NCBI GenBank assembly: GCA_025057415.1
Contig: JANWXI010000015.1
Span: 1 to 42,619, forward strand
Direction: 5' to 3'
Length of the DNA: 42,619 nt
Source: Chitinophagales bacterium
GTDB lineage: Bacteria > Bacteroidota > Bacteroidia > Chitinophagales > LD1
This document shows, piece by piece, positions 7,950 through 16,652 of the stretch. How positions within the stretch are numbered: the first letter of the stretch is position 1; the number at the start of each line of letters is the position of its first letter. Position numbers and translations under genes: made by a program. Under the pieces are notes generated by a model. The model was not told the DNA's origin. It searched no databases and saw only the letters and a program-made list of their open reading frames with translations.

Positions 7950-9314
7950 GTGAGTAAACCGAGAAACATTATCATGATTGTGGCCGACAGCTTGCGCTTC
8001 GACTCGGCATATCACGAAGGCGCGCCCGGCGTGCCGTACTTAGAGCAAAATGCCGTTCAATTTCTGAACGCCCGTTCATCAGGATGCTGGACACTGCCCG
8101 GCACCAGCTGCATGTTTACCGGACTACTGCCCCACCAGCACGGAGCCACCTCGCAAACCCGCTGGCTGCGCGATGAAGTACCCACCCTGGCAGAACAGCT
8201 CAAACCGCTTGGTTACAAGCCCATTCAGATAACCAGCAACATTGTGACTACGGACATCTTTAATGTGAGTAAAGGGTTTGACGAGGTACACAAATGCTGG
8301 CACCTGGTACGTAGCAAACACAACTGGCTGTTGCGCATCGTACTGGCATTAAACAGACCACGGATACGCAGGATGCTACTGAAACCTAAAGACCTTGTTT
8401 TTACCAGGGTGAGCGAAGACCTGCGCCAGGGCATCATCTGGGCACAGAAAATTTCGCACGAGGCATTTGCCCTTGCTGCCCGTATGGTGGATGAGCACAA
8501 TGCTAAAGGACAGGGAGTGTTTTTGTTTATTAACCTGATGGAAACGCACTACCCTTACCACATAGCCGAAACGTTTACGCTCATGAACAAAACTCTATTG
8601 GGCAAAATTCACGAGTGGAAAATTCTTTATCACTTTTTGTCGCAAACGTTTCTGAAAACAGACGAGGTGGTGCTTACGCAAGAAGACCTGGACCTGCTGC
8701 GCGCCAAACAGCGGCTTTCCTGGAAACTCATCCGCCGCGATGTGGACGAGTTTTGCCGGCAGATGCACGAAGGGAGAGATAACTTAGTAATTTTTTGCAG
8801 CGACCATGGCGACAATTTTGGCGACCAGGGGTGGCAATATCACTTTAGCAATGTAACCGACGGCGGCAACCGCGTTCCGCTTTTCTGGCTTGACCATGAA
8901 CATAAGCCCGGTGAGGTCAAAACGCACAACGTCAGCTCCAGATTTATGTACCATGACATACTGCGCGCCATCGGGCTGCCGATGCCCTCCAGCGAAACAC
9001 TCATGCACGAAACGCCTCTCAACCTGCCCGTACTGGAGAGCTTTTGGTACGACAACGAGGGGAAAACCCTCCCCAAATACAAGTACAATCAGGCAGCGTT
9101 TATTGAAGGAACCATGCGCTATGTGTGGCGTGCCGGGCGGTGGATGGCTGCGCCGGTAAGCCACAACGGGGTTGAACCTCCGTTTGAATACATTGAAAAT
9201 AATTTTAATCCATTGGCGGAAGCCGTTGCGGATGCGGAGCGCAAAAAATACCTTACGGACCGCTTTGGCGAGTTCAATATCTTCTCTGATAAAGTGATGA
9301 AAAAAAGTTTATGA
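7950..9314 (+). CDS. Sulfatase-like alkaline phosphatase superfamily protein
   Basis: Begins with the superfamily metal-binding strand NIIMIVADSLRFD and carries a C-terminal metal site CSDHGDNFGDQG. Where a sulfatase has C/S-x-P-x-R, this protein has WTLPGTS, so a threonine replaces the formylglycine residue and the arginine is absent. That argues against a classical sulfatase and for a phospho-transferase/phosphodiesterase-type member or a non-sulfatase hydrolase. No ATG fits: GTG at 7950 gives a natural MSKPRNIIMIVADS start; TTG at 7914 would add 12 residues. No signal peptide or membrane segment is visible. Its stop overlaps the next start by 4 bp (ATGA), so it heads a four-gene unit. Confidence 0.85.
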   Translation: MSKPRNIIMIVADSLRFDSAYHEGAPGVPYLEQNAVQFLNARSSGCWTLPGTSCMFTGLLPHQHGATSQTRWLRDEVPTLAEQLKPLGYKPIQITSNIVTTDIFNVSKGFDEVHKCWHLVRSKHNWLLRIVLALNRPRIRRMLLKPKDLVFTRVSEDLRQGIIWAQKISHEAFALAARMVDEHNAKGQGVFLFINLMETHYPYHIAETFTLMNKTLLGKIHEWKILYHFLSQTFLKTDEVVLTQEDLDLLRAKQRLSWKLIRRDVDEFCRQMHEGRDNLVIFCSDHGDNFGDQGWQYHFSNVTDGGNRVPLFWLDHEHKPGEVKTHNVSSRFMYHDILRAIGLPMPSSETLMHETPLNLPVLESFWYDNEGKTLPKYKYNQAAFIEGTMRYVWRAGRWMAAPVSHNGVEPPFEYIENNFNPLAEAVADAERKKYLTDRFGEFNIFSDKVMKKSL

Positions 9315-9670
9315 ACATAGAGGAGATACGCGCGCACTGTTTAGCAAAACCTTTTGTGAGCGAAGAGTTCCCCTTTGGTGAAGATGTGTTGGTTTACAAG
9401 GTGGCCGGAAAAATATTTCTGCTAACCGGCCTGAATAGTTACCCTCCGTTTTTCAATGTCAAGATGGATGTGTCGCTTGTACCTTCATACCGCGAAAAAT
9501 ATGAAGATGTGAAACCCGCCTATCACATGAACAAAAAAATGTGGAATTCGGTTTATTTTAGCAGCGGCAGAATTCCCCGCGGGGTACTGTTTTGGATGAT
9601 AGACCACTCGTACCTTCAGGTGGTGAACAATCTGCCCAAGAAAATTCGTCATCAAATAAGCGCAACCTGA
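9311..9670 (+). CDS. MmcQ/YjbR family protein
   Basis: A 119-residue protein with the CyaY-like YjbR pattern: EEIRAHCLAKPFVSEEFPFGEDVLVYKVAGKIF, a central FNVKMD, then HMNKKMWNSVYF and a final helix IDHSYLQVVNNLPKK. Members are described as possible DNA-binding proteins, but no defined role is known. It overlaps the previous stop by 4 bp and is followed one base later by the next gene, so all are likely translated from one transcript. Confidence 0.9.
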   Translation: MNIEEIRAHCLAKPFVSEEFPFGEDVLVYKVAGKIFLLTGLNSYPPFFNVKMDVSLVPSYREKYEDVKPAYHMNKKMWNSVYFSSGRIPRGVLFWMIDHSYLQVVNNLPKKIRHQISAT

Positions 9671-9671
9671 A

Positions 9672-10019
9672 ATGGACCTGATACTCATAACCATATTCAG
9701 CGGCATATTATACCGCCATGCCAAACAACATGGTGTACCGCCCGGGCGATATCTGGTGCATCTCATCGGCAGCTTTGTACTGCTGGAGTTACTGATTGTT
9801 TACCTTCTGCGGAGCGTATATGGCTCCGGTTTCATTTTTGATGAAGATGGCAGGCGCTCCATGTTGCTCCTGCAACCGGCTGCGCTAGGGTTGATTACGC
9901 TGCTGTTCTTTGTTTTGCACCGGCAAATTAAACGCGAAGGGAAAGCGCTGCGCCGCGATGAAGAAAACACAAACGACCCTCCCGTGCCGCCCGGCAAAGA
10001 CCTCTCCTACTTCAGATAG
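9672..10019 (+). CDS. Small membrane protein of unknown function
   Basis: A 115-residue protein with hydrophobic segments at about 1-13, 28-47 and 64-83, followed by a charged tail (RREE..., residues 85-115). I do not recognise a family. It starts one base after the MmcQ/YjbR stop and ends seven bases before the FAD oxidoreductase, so it is firmly part of this operon. Inner-membrane location is inferred from the hydrophobic segments. Confidence 0.75.
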   Translation: MDLILITIFSGILYRHAKQHGVPPGRYLVHLIGSFVLLELLIVYLLRSVYGSGFIFDEDGRRSMLLLQPAALGLITLLFFVLHRQIKREGKALRRDEENTNDPPVPPGKDLSYFR

Positions 10020-10025
10020 TCACAG

Positions 10026-11048
10026 ATGCACTTTGTTATCATCGGGCAGGGCATAGCGGGCTCTATGCTCAGTTGGTTTTTGATTAAAAAGGGAGCACAG
10101 GTATTGGTAATAGACGAATACGATGCTTCATCGGGTTCGCGTATTGCAGGCGGTTTGCTAAATCCGATTACGGGACGCAGGTTCGTAAAAACATGGATGG
10201 CTGATGTTATTTTCCCCTTTGCCGGGAACGCTTACCGCGAGCTGGAAGATGCGCTGCAGGTTTCGTTTTTTTATCCTTCACCGATTTACAAAATACTTTA
10301 TACAAACGAAAGCATCAACAACTGGCAGGCGCGCCTGAGTGACCCGTCGTATCAATCGTTTCTGAAAGATGATACATTGGTCACCTTAGACGAGAAACAG
10401 TTTCATCCGCATCGCGCTTTTACGATAAGCGGAGGCTACCGATTGGATACCCGTAAGTTGCTGGATGCTTACCGCGAATGGCTTAGAGCAACGAACCGGT
10501 TACTGGAGGGTTACTATCCATGGCGCGAATTGCGGCAACAGTATGCAAATAGTACTATTGTGTTTTGTAACGGGTGGGCGTATCATCAAGAAAGCCCGTT
10601 TGCCGATTTACCCTTTGTACCCACAAAAGGCGAGGTAGTACTGGCAGAAATCGAAAACCTGCGGTTGCCTGGTGTAATAAACGGTGCAGTTACTCTTATG
10701 CCTACCTCTGCAGCAGAGGTGTATTACGCTGGGGCCACTATGAACAAACAGTTCCGTGACGGGCAGCCGAGTGCAGAAGGTTTGGAGGAAATAACCACCG
10801 CGCTGAATGCCATCATCCGGCTACCTTACAAAATTGTTGGACACTACGCCGCGATCCGCCCTGCCGTAAAAGACCGCAGACCATTGGTGGGGTTTCACCA
10901 CACTTTAAAAAAAACAGCAATATTTAACGGCATGGGCACCAAAGGGTACTCATTAGCTCCCTGGCTGGCAAACCATTTTGCCGAGGTGCTCACCTGTGGA
11001 GGAGAAGTTTTTCCCGAAGTGAATGTGGGGCGGTATTACAGGCCGTAG
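10026..11048 (+). CDS. FAD-dependent oxidoreductase (DAO family)
   Basis: A 340-residue flavoprotein with an N-terminal FAD Rossmann motif, FVIIGQGIAGSMLSWFLIKKG, an acidic end of strand 2 (VIDEYD), and a C-terminal FAD contact GTKGYSLAPWLA. The fold is that of D-amino-acid oxidase-like proteins such as ThiO and the C-terminal half of MnmC. LLNPITGRRF near residue 45 resembles MnmC-type members, but the methyltransferase half of MnmC is missing, so the substrate is unresolved. Last gene of the run from 7950. Confidence 0.88.
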   Translation: MHFVIIGQGIAGSMLSWFLIKKGAQVLVIDEYDASSGSRIAGGLLNPITGRRFVKTWMADVIFPFAGNAYRELEDALQVSFFYPSPIYKILYTNESINNWQARLSDPSYQSFLKDDTLVTLDEKQFHPHRAFTISGGYRLDTRKLLDAYREWLRATNRLLEGYYPWRELRQQYANSTIVFCNGWAYHQESPFADLPFVPTKGEVVLAEIENLRLPGVINGAVTLMPTSAAEVYYAGATMNKQFRDGQPSAEGLEEITTALNAIIRLPYKIVGHYAAIRPAVKDRRPLVGFHHTLKKTAIFNGMGTKGYSLAPWLANHFAEVLTCGGEVFPEVNVGRYYRP

Positions 11049-11161
11049 TTTTTGCAGAATTAAGATGCTGGTAACACGATTGATTGTTTAATGTATTACC
11101 GAAAACATCACTCCTTGCTCAATACAGAGTAGGAAGTATGGGGTAATAGCAGAATTGTAAC

Positions 11162-11815
11162 TCAATTCTCTGTAGCATGTGCCAAAAATTTATTTACACT
11201 TACCGCAAGCAAAGAACCCAAAAAAGGTGCAGTTAAGTAAATCCAAACATAATTGAAGTTTCCACTCACCAGCGCCGGAGCCAGCGAGCGGGTGGGGTTT
11301 AAACTCGTGGCGCTGATGGGCCCGCCAAACAATACCAGCAACAACACCGTGCCCCCAATGGCAATGCCAGCAGTGATGCCTTTTTCCTTTGCTCCGGTGG
11401 ACACCCGCAATATTACCATCATCAGAATAAACGTCATCGCTGTTTCAAGTACGAACGACTGCCAGGCGTGCCCCGCGGGGAGCGTTACTCCCAGGTGTGT
11501 ATTTTCGGGAAATAAAATTCGCAGCAACAAACTGCCGCTCAAAGCCCCCGCCAGCTGCGATAGTATATAGCCGGGCACTTCGCGCCAGGCAAAACGTCCG
11601 TCTGCCGCAAATGCCACCGTTACCGCCGGGTTGATGTGCGTACCCGAAATATCCCCGAAAGCATAGATGAGCGCTATGATGACAAACCCCCACACCAGCG
11701 CTATACCGCTCAAGCCGAGCGCGCCATTGGTATGTTGATTGACAACCACTGCCCCCGTGCCGGCAAAAATTAATATAAAAGTGCCGAGGTATTCGCTAAG
11801 CCATTTACGAAACAT
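11162..11815 (-). CDS. Aquaporin / MIP-family channel
   Basis: A six-helix channel for water or small neutral solutes in the inner membrane, 217 residues. The first NPA box is intact (THINPAVTVAF, N62-A64). The second is altered to NPT (SLNPTRSLAPAL, N173-T175) while keeping the selectivity-filter arginine R176. The short length and lack of the long glycerol-facilitator loop fit an aquaporin better than GlpF. It is monocistronic, between two plus-strand units. Confidence 0.93.
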   Translation of the reverse strand: MFRKWLSEYLGTFILIFAGTGAVVVNQHTNGALGLSGIALVWGFVIIALIYAFGDISGTHINPAVTVAFAADGRFAWREVPGYILSQLAGALSGSLLLRILFPENTHLGVTLPAGHAWQSFVLETAMTFILMMVILRVSTGAKEKGITAGIAIGGTVLLLVLFGGPISATSLNPTRSLAPALVSGNFNYVWIYLTAPFLGSLLAVSVNKFLAHATEN

Positions 11816-11878
11816 ACAGGAATTTTAACACGTAATAGTAGCCAATAAACCTTGACGCGAAAATATTTTCCGACTAAT

Positions 11879-11913
11879 TTTTGCAGATATGGCAGGGTTT
11901 GGCTTTAGATTTG
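11879..11913 (+). promoter_or_regulatory. Possible promoter of kup
   Basis: TAGATTTG (11906-11913) matches the Bacteroidota -7 box TAnnTTTG; a TTTTTG run ends at 11883, 22 bp upstream, slightly longer than the usual spacing. The leader to the ATG at 11992 would be about 70 nt. Confidence 0.4.
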
Positions 11914-11991
11914 CAGCATCAAATCTGTTTTATCCCCTACATGTGCTCCCTCTGTCGTTGTTTTTTCTGCATGCTAATATGACAAATCTCC

Positions 11992-13941
11992 ATGGGCAAT
12001 AACCATCGCAGCCACGGACTACCGCTCACCGCCGGCGGGGTATTGATTACGCTCGGTATCATCTTTGGCGACATTGGCACTTCACCGCTCTACGTAATCA
12101 GCGCCATACTGGGCGATCGGTATGTGAGCCGCGAACTGGTGTTGGGCGGCCTGAGTTGCGTGGTGTGGACCTTACTGATAATTACTACATTTAAGTATGT
12201 GTTCCTCGCACTGAATGCCGATAACAAAGGCGAGGGAGGTATTTTTGCTCTGTATGCCCTTGTGAGGCGTTACAAAGTCACCTGGACCATCTTTCCTGCT
12301 ATTATCGGCTGCGCGGCTTTGATTGCGGATGGGTTTATCACCCCGCCTATCTCTATCTCTTCTGCCATTGAGGGTTTAAAGAAAGTGAATGAGAGCATAC
12401 CCACCACGCCCATTGTTATTATCATACTTATCGGGTTGTTTGTGTTTCAGCAATTCGGTACACGCGTGGTAGGCGGTTTTTTCGGGCCGGTAATGTTGGT
12501 GTGGTTTAGTATGTTGGGTGTGCTGGGTGCATTGCAGATAGTGAAATACCCTGATATTCTGCAGGCATTCAATCCTCAACATGCCATTCATTTGCTGATT
12601 AATTATCCGCAGGGGTTCTGGTTGTTGGGGGCCGTATTTTTGTGCACCACCGGAGCCGAAGCGCTGTACTCTGACCTGGGTCATTGCGGCAAACAGAACA
12701 TTCGCGTCAGTTGGATATTTGTGCTGCTGATGCTGCTGCTCAACTACTTCGGTCAGTCGGCTTACGTACTACATCATTTTGAAGGCGTAAAGTGGAAGGT
12801 GGGCGAAAGCACTTTTTATTTGCTGATGCCCAAATGGTTTTTACCCATTGGTATTGCCATTGCCACTGCAGCCGCCATCATTGCCTCACAGGCGCTCATA
12901 TCGGGTTGTTTTACCCTTGTAAACGAAGCGATGAAACTGCGCCTGCTGCCAAACATGAAAGTGGTTTACCCTACCACGCATAGGGGGCAGATATACATAC
13001 CCGCCATCAACTGGCTGCTGCTGGCGGGTTGCACTTTTGTAGTGTTATTTTTCGAAAAGGCCGCCAACATGGAAGCCGCCTATGGCCTTGCTATTACCAT
13101 TGACATGATGATGACCACTGTATTGCTTACCTATCTCAAATACGTACAGCGCAAAAACATACTGCTGGTGTGGGCATTGCCGGTTGTGTTTTTATCCATC
13201 GAGGGAGCTTTCTTCCTTTCGAACCTACTCAAATTCGGACACGGCGGCTGGTTCACCGTACTCATTGCTTCGGTCATAACTTTTGCCATGTGGATTTTCT
13301 ACAAGGCGCGTCAACTGCGCAAAAAGCACATTGAGTTTGTAGAAATCAAGGATTATGTGGAGCCGCTGAAAGAACTGATGAAAGACGAAACCATCCCTAA
13401 AGAGGCAAATAACCTGGTCTATATGGCCATGGCAAACGATAAAAGCCATATTGACTCCAATATTATTTATTCCATTTTCCGCAAGCGACCCAAGCGAGCC
13501 GATATTTACTGGTTTGTGCATGTAGAAATCACCAACGAACCCTACGGCGCCACCTACTCGGTGGATACCATTGTGCCCCGGAGAATATTTTTTGTACGGC
13601 TCTCTTTCGGTTTTAAAGTAGAGCACAAGGTCAATCTGATGTTCAATAAAATCGTAGAGGAGATGGTGAAAAACGGCGAGGTGGATGAACTCTCGCATTA
13701 TCCCTCGCTGCGGAAATACGGCATGCCGGCTGATTTTAAATTTATCTTGCTCAACAGCCGGGTAGCGATTGATGATGCCCTAACGCCGCTGGAGCAATTT
13801 GTGGTAAAAGGTTACCGGCTGATAAAGTCATTATCGCTCTCCACGGCAGAAGATTTCGGTTTGGAGCTGACCAACGTAGAAGTAGAAACAGTGCCTATTC
13901 GCATTGCGCCTTCTACCAACATCGAGCTTAAACGCAAATAG
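11992..13941 (+). CDS. kup: Low-affinity potassium transporter Kup
   Basis: Proton-coupled potassium uptake across the inner membrane. The 649 residues match the KUP/HAK/KT family in length and layout: start motif GGVLITLGIIFGDIGTSPLYV, then about twelve membrane helices to residue ~435, then a soluble C-terminal domain. GEGGIFALYALV (helix 3 region) and GAEALYSDLGHCG are typical KUP stretches. The start at 11992 places the family N-terminus about ten residues in. It is followed 50 bp later by the GH31 gene on the same strand, probably an independent unit. Confidence 0.96.
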   Translation: MGNNHRSHGLPLTAGGVLITLGIIFGDIGTSPLYVISAILGDRYVSRELVLGGLSCVVWTLLIITTFKYVFLALNADNKGEGGIFALYALVRRYKVTWTIFPAIIGCAALIADGFITPPISISSAIEGLKKVNESIPTTPIVIIILIGLFVFQQFGTRVVGGFFGPVMLVWFSMLGVLGALQIVKYPDILQAFNPQHAIHLLINYPQGFWLLGAVFLCTTGAEALYSDLGHCGKQNIRVSWIFVLLMLLLNYFGQSAYVLHHFEGVKWKVGESTFYLLMPKWFLPIGIAIATAAAIIASQALISGCFTLVNEAMKLRLLPNMKVVYPTTHRGQIYIPAINWLLLAGCTFVVLFFEKAANMEAAYGLAITIDMMMTTVLLTYLKYVQRKNILLVWALPVVFLSIEGAFFLSNLLKFGHGGWFTVLIASVITFAMWIFYKARQLRKKHIEFVEIKDYVEPLKELMKDETIPKEANNLVYMAMANDKSHIDSNIIYSIFRKRPKRADIYWFVHVEITNEPYGATYSVDTIVPRRIFFVRLSFGFKVEHKVNLMFNKIVEEMVKNGEVDELSHYPSLRKYGMPADFKFILLNSRVAIDDALTPLEQFVVKGYRLIKSLSLSTAEDFGLELTNVEVETVPIRIAPSTNIELKRK

Positions 13942-13991
13942 ACAACATAGCACAACTGTCGTTTTACTACAATTCATTTTTTTGCAGGCGA

Positions 13992-16100
13992 ATGAAATGG
14001 CTATCGCGTTTCCTCGTTCGCATTGTTTGCTGCGGCGGTTTGCTGTGCTTGTGCCCGATAGAAGCGTTTACCCGCGTAACCGTATCATACAGCGATACAT
14101 GTCTGCAGTTTTTTTCTGAAAATAAAGAAGTAGTCCTCTCCCTCAACCCTTCCACTTGTATCCGTGGGTTGTGGTTTCGCCAAAAAATCAAAATGCGGTA
14201 CGGCAGTTTTGAATTCAATGAACGCTGTAAAAAATATTATAATAAGATTGCTAACCTTCAGCTATTGGAGTATGAGGGGTCTTATTTTCTTACGGGCGAT
14301 ATTATTTGCGGCAGCTCTCTGCTCCCTTTCGAGATTGGGTTTTATTTCAACGATAGCTCCTCGCTTGCATACAACATATATGTAAAAGTAACCGATACGG
14401 CACATCGCCTCGCAGCAGTACAGTTTGAGATAAACTGCCCGGCTCAGCATTTTTACGGCTTCGGAGAACAGTTTTCTCATTTTGACTTTGCAGGAAAGCG
14501 CATTCGCACAGTAACCGAAGAAAACGGTATAGGACGCGGTGATATGCCGCTGAGTCGTCTTACAAAAATTTTCGGGGTAAAAGGACGCGAAACATCCACT
14601 TATTTCCCCCTTCCGGTATTTTTTACGGAGCGCGGTCAAATGTTTAAAACCGTGCCATCTGATGTGACATTTGATTTCACCCGCACGGGGAAAATAGTTT
14701 TTGAAACAGATGCCCGGCAAGCCGGCTATAAATTTCTGCTGAATGTTATTGCCGATACAACCGCCGTATTGTCTCAACCGGTTTATCAAGCATTGCCGGA
14801 ATGGGCATACGGTACAATTATGGGTTTGCAGGGCGGGGCAAAGCGCGTAGAGCAATTTGTGAGGGAAGCGATAGCGGCAGGCAATCCCGTTAAAGCCGTA
14901 TGGATACAGGATTGGGTGGGCAGGCGCAAGGTTCGCTTCGGCTCGCGATTGTGGTGGACCTGGGTGCCCGACACTGTGCGGTACCCCGATATCCGGCAAT
15001 TTGTTCGCTCTCTTGATGAACTGGGCGTAAAGACACTCGGCTACATCAATCCGTTTATCGTTAAGGAAAGCCCGTGGTTTGCCGAAGCCGAGGAAAAGAA
15101 CTATTTAGTGAAAAATCATATAAACAAAAATTATAAAGTAAAAGCCGGGGGCTTTGACGCTTACCTGATTGACTTGGCCAATGCCGACGCCTGCCGTTGG
15201 TTTAAAAACATCATCCGCACACAACTGATTGATAACGGTTTCAGCGGGTGGATGGCCGATTTTGGGGAGTGGCTGCCGTATGATGCCAAACTGAGCGGAG
15301 GGTTCAGCGGAAGGGAGTTTCACAACTTTTATCCGGTGGCATGGGCGCGTATAAACCGCGAAGCGGTGCAGGAGGCGGGTTTGGAGGGGCGCGTGCTGGT
15401 ATTTCACCGCAGCGGACAAGAGGGTTCACAGCGTTATGTGCAGGCACTCTGGGCAGGCGACCAAACTACCGACTTCGGCTATCACGATGGCTTGCCTTCT
15501 GCCGTGCGTGCCGTTCTTACATCGGCAGCTTGTGGCATACTTTATAACCATTCCGACATCGGTGGCTACACGAATGTTGATGCAGGCATTTTGCACATCT
15601 ACAGAAACCGCGAGCTGCTGTACAGATGGATAGAGTTTGCTGCCTTCACCCCCATATTTCGCACACACGAAGGGCTGAAACCCGAGAAAAACATACAGGT
15701 TTACACCGATAGCAATGCCGCGGGTTTCTTTGCGCGTTTTGGTAGAATTCATCACCGGTTAAAGGATTACTTAATAGCAAATACCCCCAACCTCGGTGGT
15801 CATACAGTTCCGTTAATTCGCCCGCTCTACTTGCATAACGGCATGGAACAATTTGCCCTGCAATATTTACTGGGTAACGACCTGCTGGTTGCGCCGGTTA
15901 CAGAGTTAGGCAAACGCAATATTGCCGTGCGTTTTCCGGAAGGTGAATGGCTATATGCATGGGATAGCAACAGTCGTATTTACCGCGATGGCGAAACCGT
16001 AACTATTGACGCACCTCTGGGTATGCCTGCAGTGTTTATTCGCAGACAATCTAAATGGCAGGCCTATTTACAGGAAATATTTATGCAAGAGAGTAAATAA
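13992..16100 (+). CDS. GH31 alpha-glycosidase, sulfoquinovosidase-like
   Basis: A 702-residue GH31 enzyme with an N-terminal signal-like segment (about 1-26), a beta-sandwich and a (beta/alpha)8 barrel. The nucleophile is D423 in GWMADFGEWLP and the acid/base is D490 in LWAGDQ. The best remembered match is E. coli sulfoquinovosidase YihQ: the residues that hold the sulfonate there (Gln, Arg, Trp and Tyr) appear to be conserved as Q306 (WIQDW), R319 and W322 (GSRLWW) and Y526 (HSDIGGY). This suggests release of sulfoquinovose from plant or algal sulfolipid glycosides, but no sulfoglycolysis genes are nearby, so an ordinary alpha-glucosidase remains possible. Predicted periplasmic or surface location. 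Confidence 0.9.
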   Translation: MKWLSRFLVRIVCCGGLLCLCPIEAFTRVTVSYSDTCLQFFSENKEVVLSLNPSTCIRGLWFRQKIKMRYGSFEFNERCKKYYNKIANLQLLEYEGSYFLTGDIICGSSLLPFEIGFYFNDSSSLAYNIYVKVTDTAHRLAAVQFEINCPAQHFYGFGEQFSHFDFAGKRIRTVTEENGIGRGDMPLSRLTKIFGVKGRETSTYFPLPVFFTERGQMFKTVPSDVTFDFTRTGKIVFETDARQAGYKFLLNVIADTTAVLSQPVYQALPEWAYGTIMGLQGGAKRVEQFVREAIAAGNPVKAVWIQDWVGRRKVRFGSRLWWTWVPDTVRYPDIRQFVRSLDELGVKTLGYINPFIVKESPWFAEAEEKNYLVKNHINKNYKVKAGGFDAYLIDLANADACRWFKNIIRTQLIDNGFSGWMADFGEWLPYDAKLSGGFSGREFHNFYPVAWARINREAVQEAGLEGRVLVFHRSGQEGSQRYVQALWAGDQTTDFGYHDGLPSAVRAVLTSAACGILYNHSDIGGYTNVDAGILHIYRNRELLYRWIEFAAFTPIFRTHEGLKPEKNIQVYTDSNAAGFFARFGRIHHRLKDYLIANTPNLGGHTVPLIRPLYLHNGMEQFALQYLLGNDLLVAPVTELGKRNIAVRFPEGEWLYAWDSNSRIYRDGETVTIDAPLGMPAVFIRRQSKWQAYLQEIFMQESK

Positions 16101-16197
16101 TGCTTGTAATGTATTTCCATGGGCACACTGCAGGATATTTCGTCAAATGAAATACATGGCGCTTCCCGTGCCGGAATTAACTTATATCGCCTGACCT

Positions 16198-16500
16198 TCA
16201 TACCTCGCGCAGCAAACTGCGAAATGCCTGAAATTTTCCGGGAAACATTTCCAACCCCTCTTTTTGTAAACGTGCAGCGTGATGCTCTTTGTAATCAAAA
16301 TACCGGCTGATGTCTTCTGCAAAATACTGAATGACATACGTAATACCATCGCGGGTATCCTCTTCCAGCAAACGATACATTTTATTGCCGACAAAACAAC
16401 CCGTTTCCATCACGCGTGGAATGTGCTCCTCGCGCATCCAGCGCAGCCAAAGGTCATGCACGTTCAAATCAACCTTAACCGTAACGTTGTACACTATCAC
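16198..16500 (-). CDS. DUF4286 family protein
   Basis: A 101-residue protein matching the Bacteroidota DUF4286 family: VIVYNVTVKVD, LWLRWMREEHIPRVM, then a C-terminal helix rich in basic residues. A frame-long start at 16530 gives ten extra residues unlike the family; the GTG at 16500 gives the usual M-I-V-Y-N start, so I choose it. Its function is unknown; the fold is probably a small dimeric alpha/beta barrel (inference). It is convergent with the GH31 gene and divergent from the PKD lipoprotein. Confidence 0.88.
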   Translation of the reverse strand: MIVYNVTVKVDLNVHDLWLRWMREEHIPRVMETGCFVGNKMYRLLEEDTRDGITYVIQYFAEDISRYFDYKEHHAARLQKEGLEMFPGKFQAFRSLLREV

Positions 16501-16600
16501 CCGGCAAGGATAATGGATTTTGCGCAGCATTTCTTGAGGTAATATCCTAAGCGCTGCGCGGCCTCACGGTTTACCTTGCGCATAAATGATTTATTTCACA

Positions 16601-16631
16601 TTTGCTGATATTCTCCGTCAGAATATCTTTG
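16601..16631 (+). promoter_or_regulatory. Promoter of the PKD lipoprotein gene
   Basis: TTTG (16601-16604), a 19-bp spacer and TATCTTTG (16624-16631) match the Bacteroidota primary promoter very well. Transcription would start near 16638, about 15 nt before the ATG at 16653. Confidence 0.7.
16607..16627. promoter_or_regulatory. Inverted repeat in promoter, candidate operator
   Basis: GATATTCT (16607-16614) and AGAATATC (16620-16627) form a perfect 8-bp inverted repeat around a 5-base centre. It fills the spacer and overlaps the first bases of the -7 box, the position expected for a repressor operator. Dimeric regulator binding is an inference. Confidence 0.5.
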
Positions 16632-16652
16632 CTTCGCTAAAACTAAAATGCA

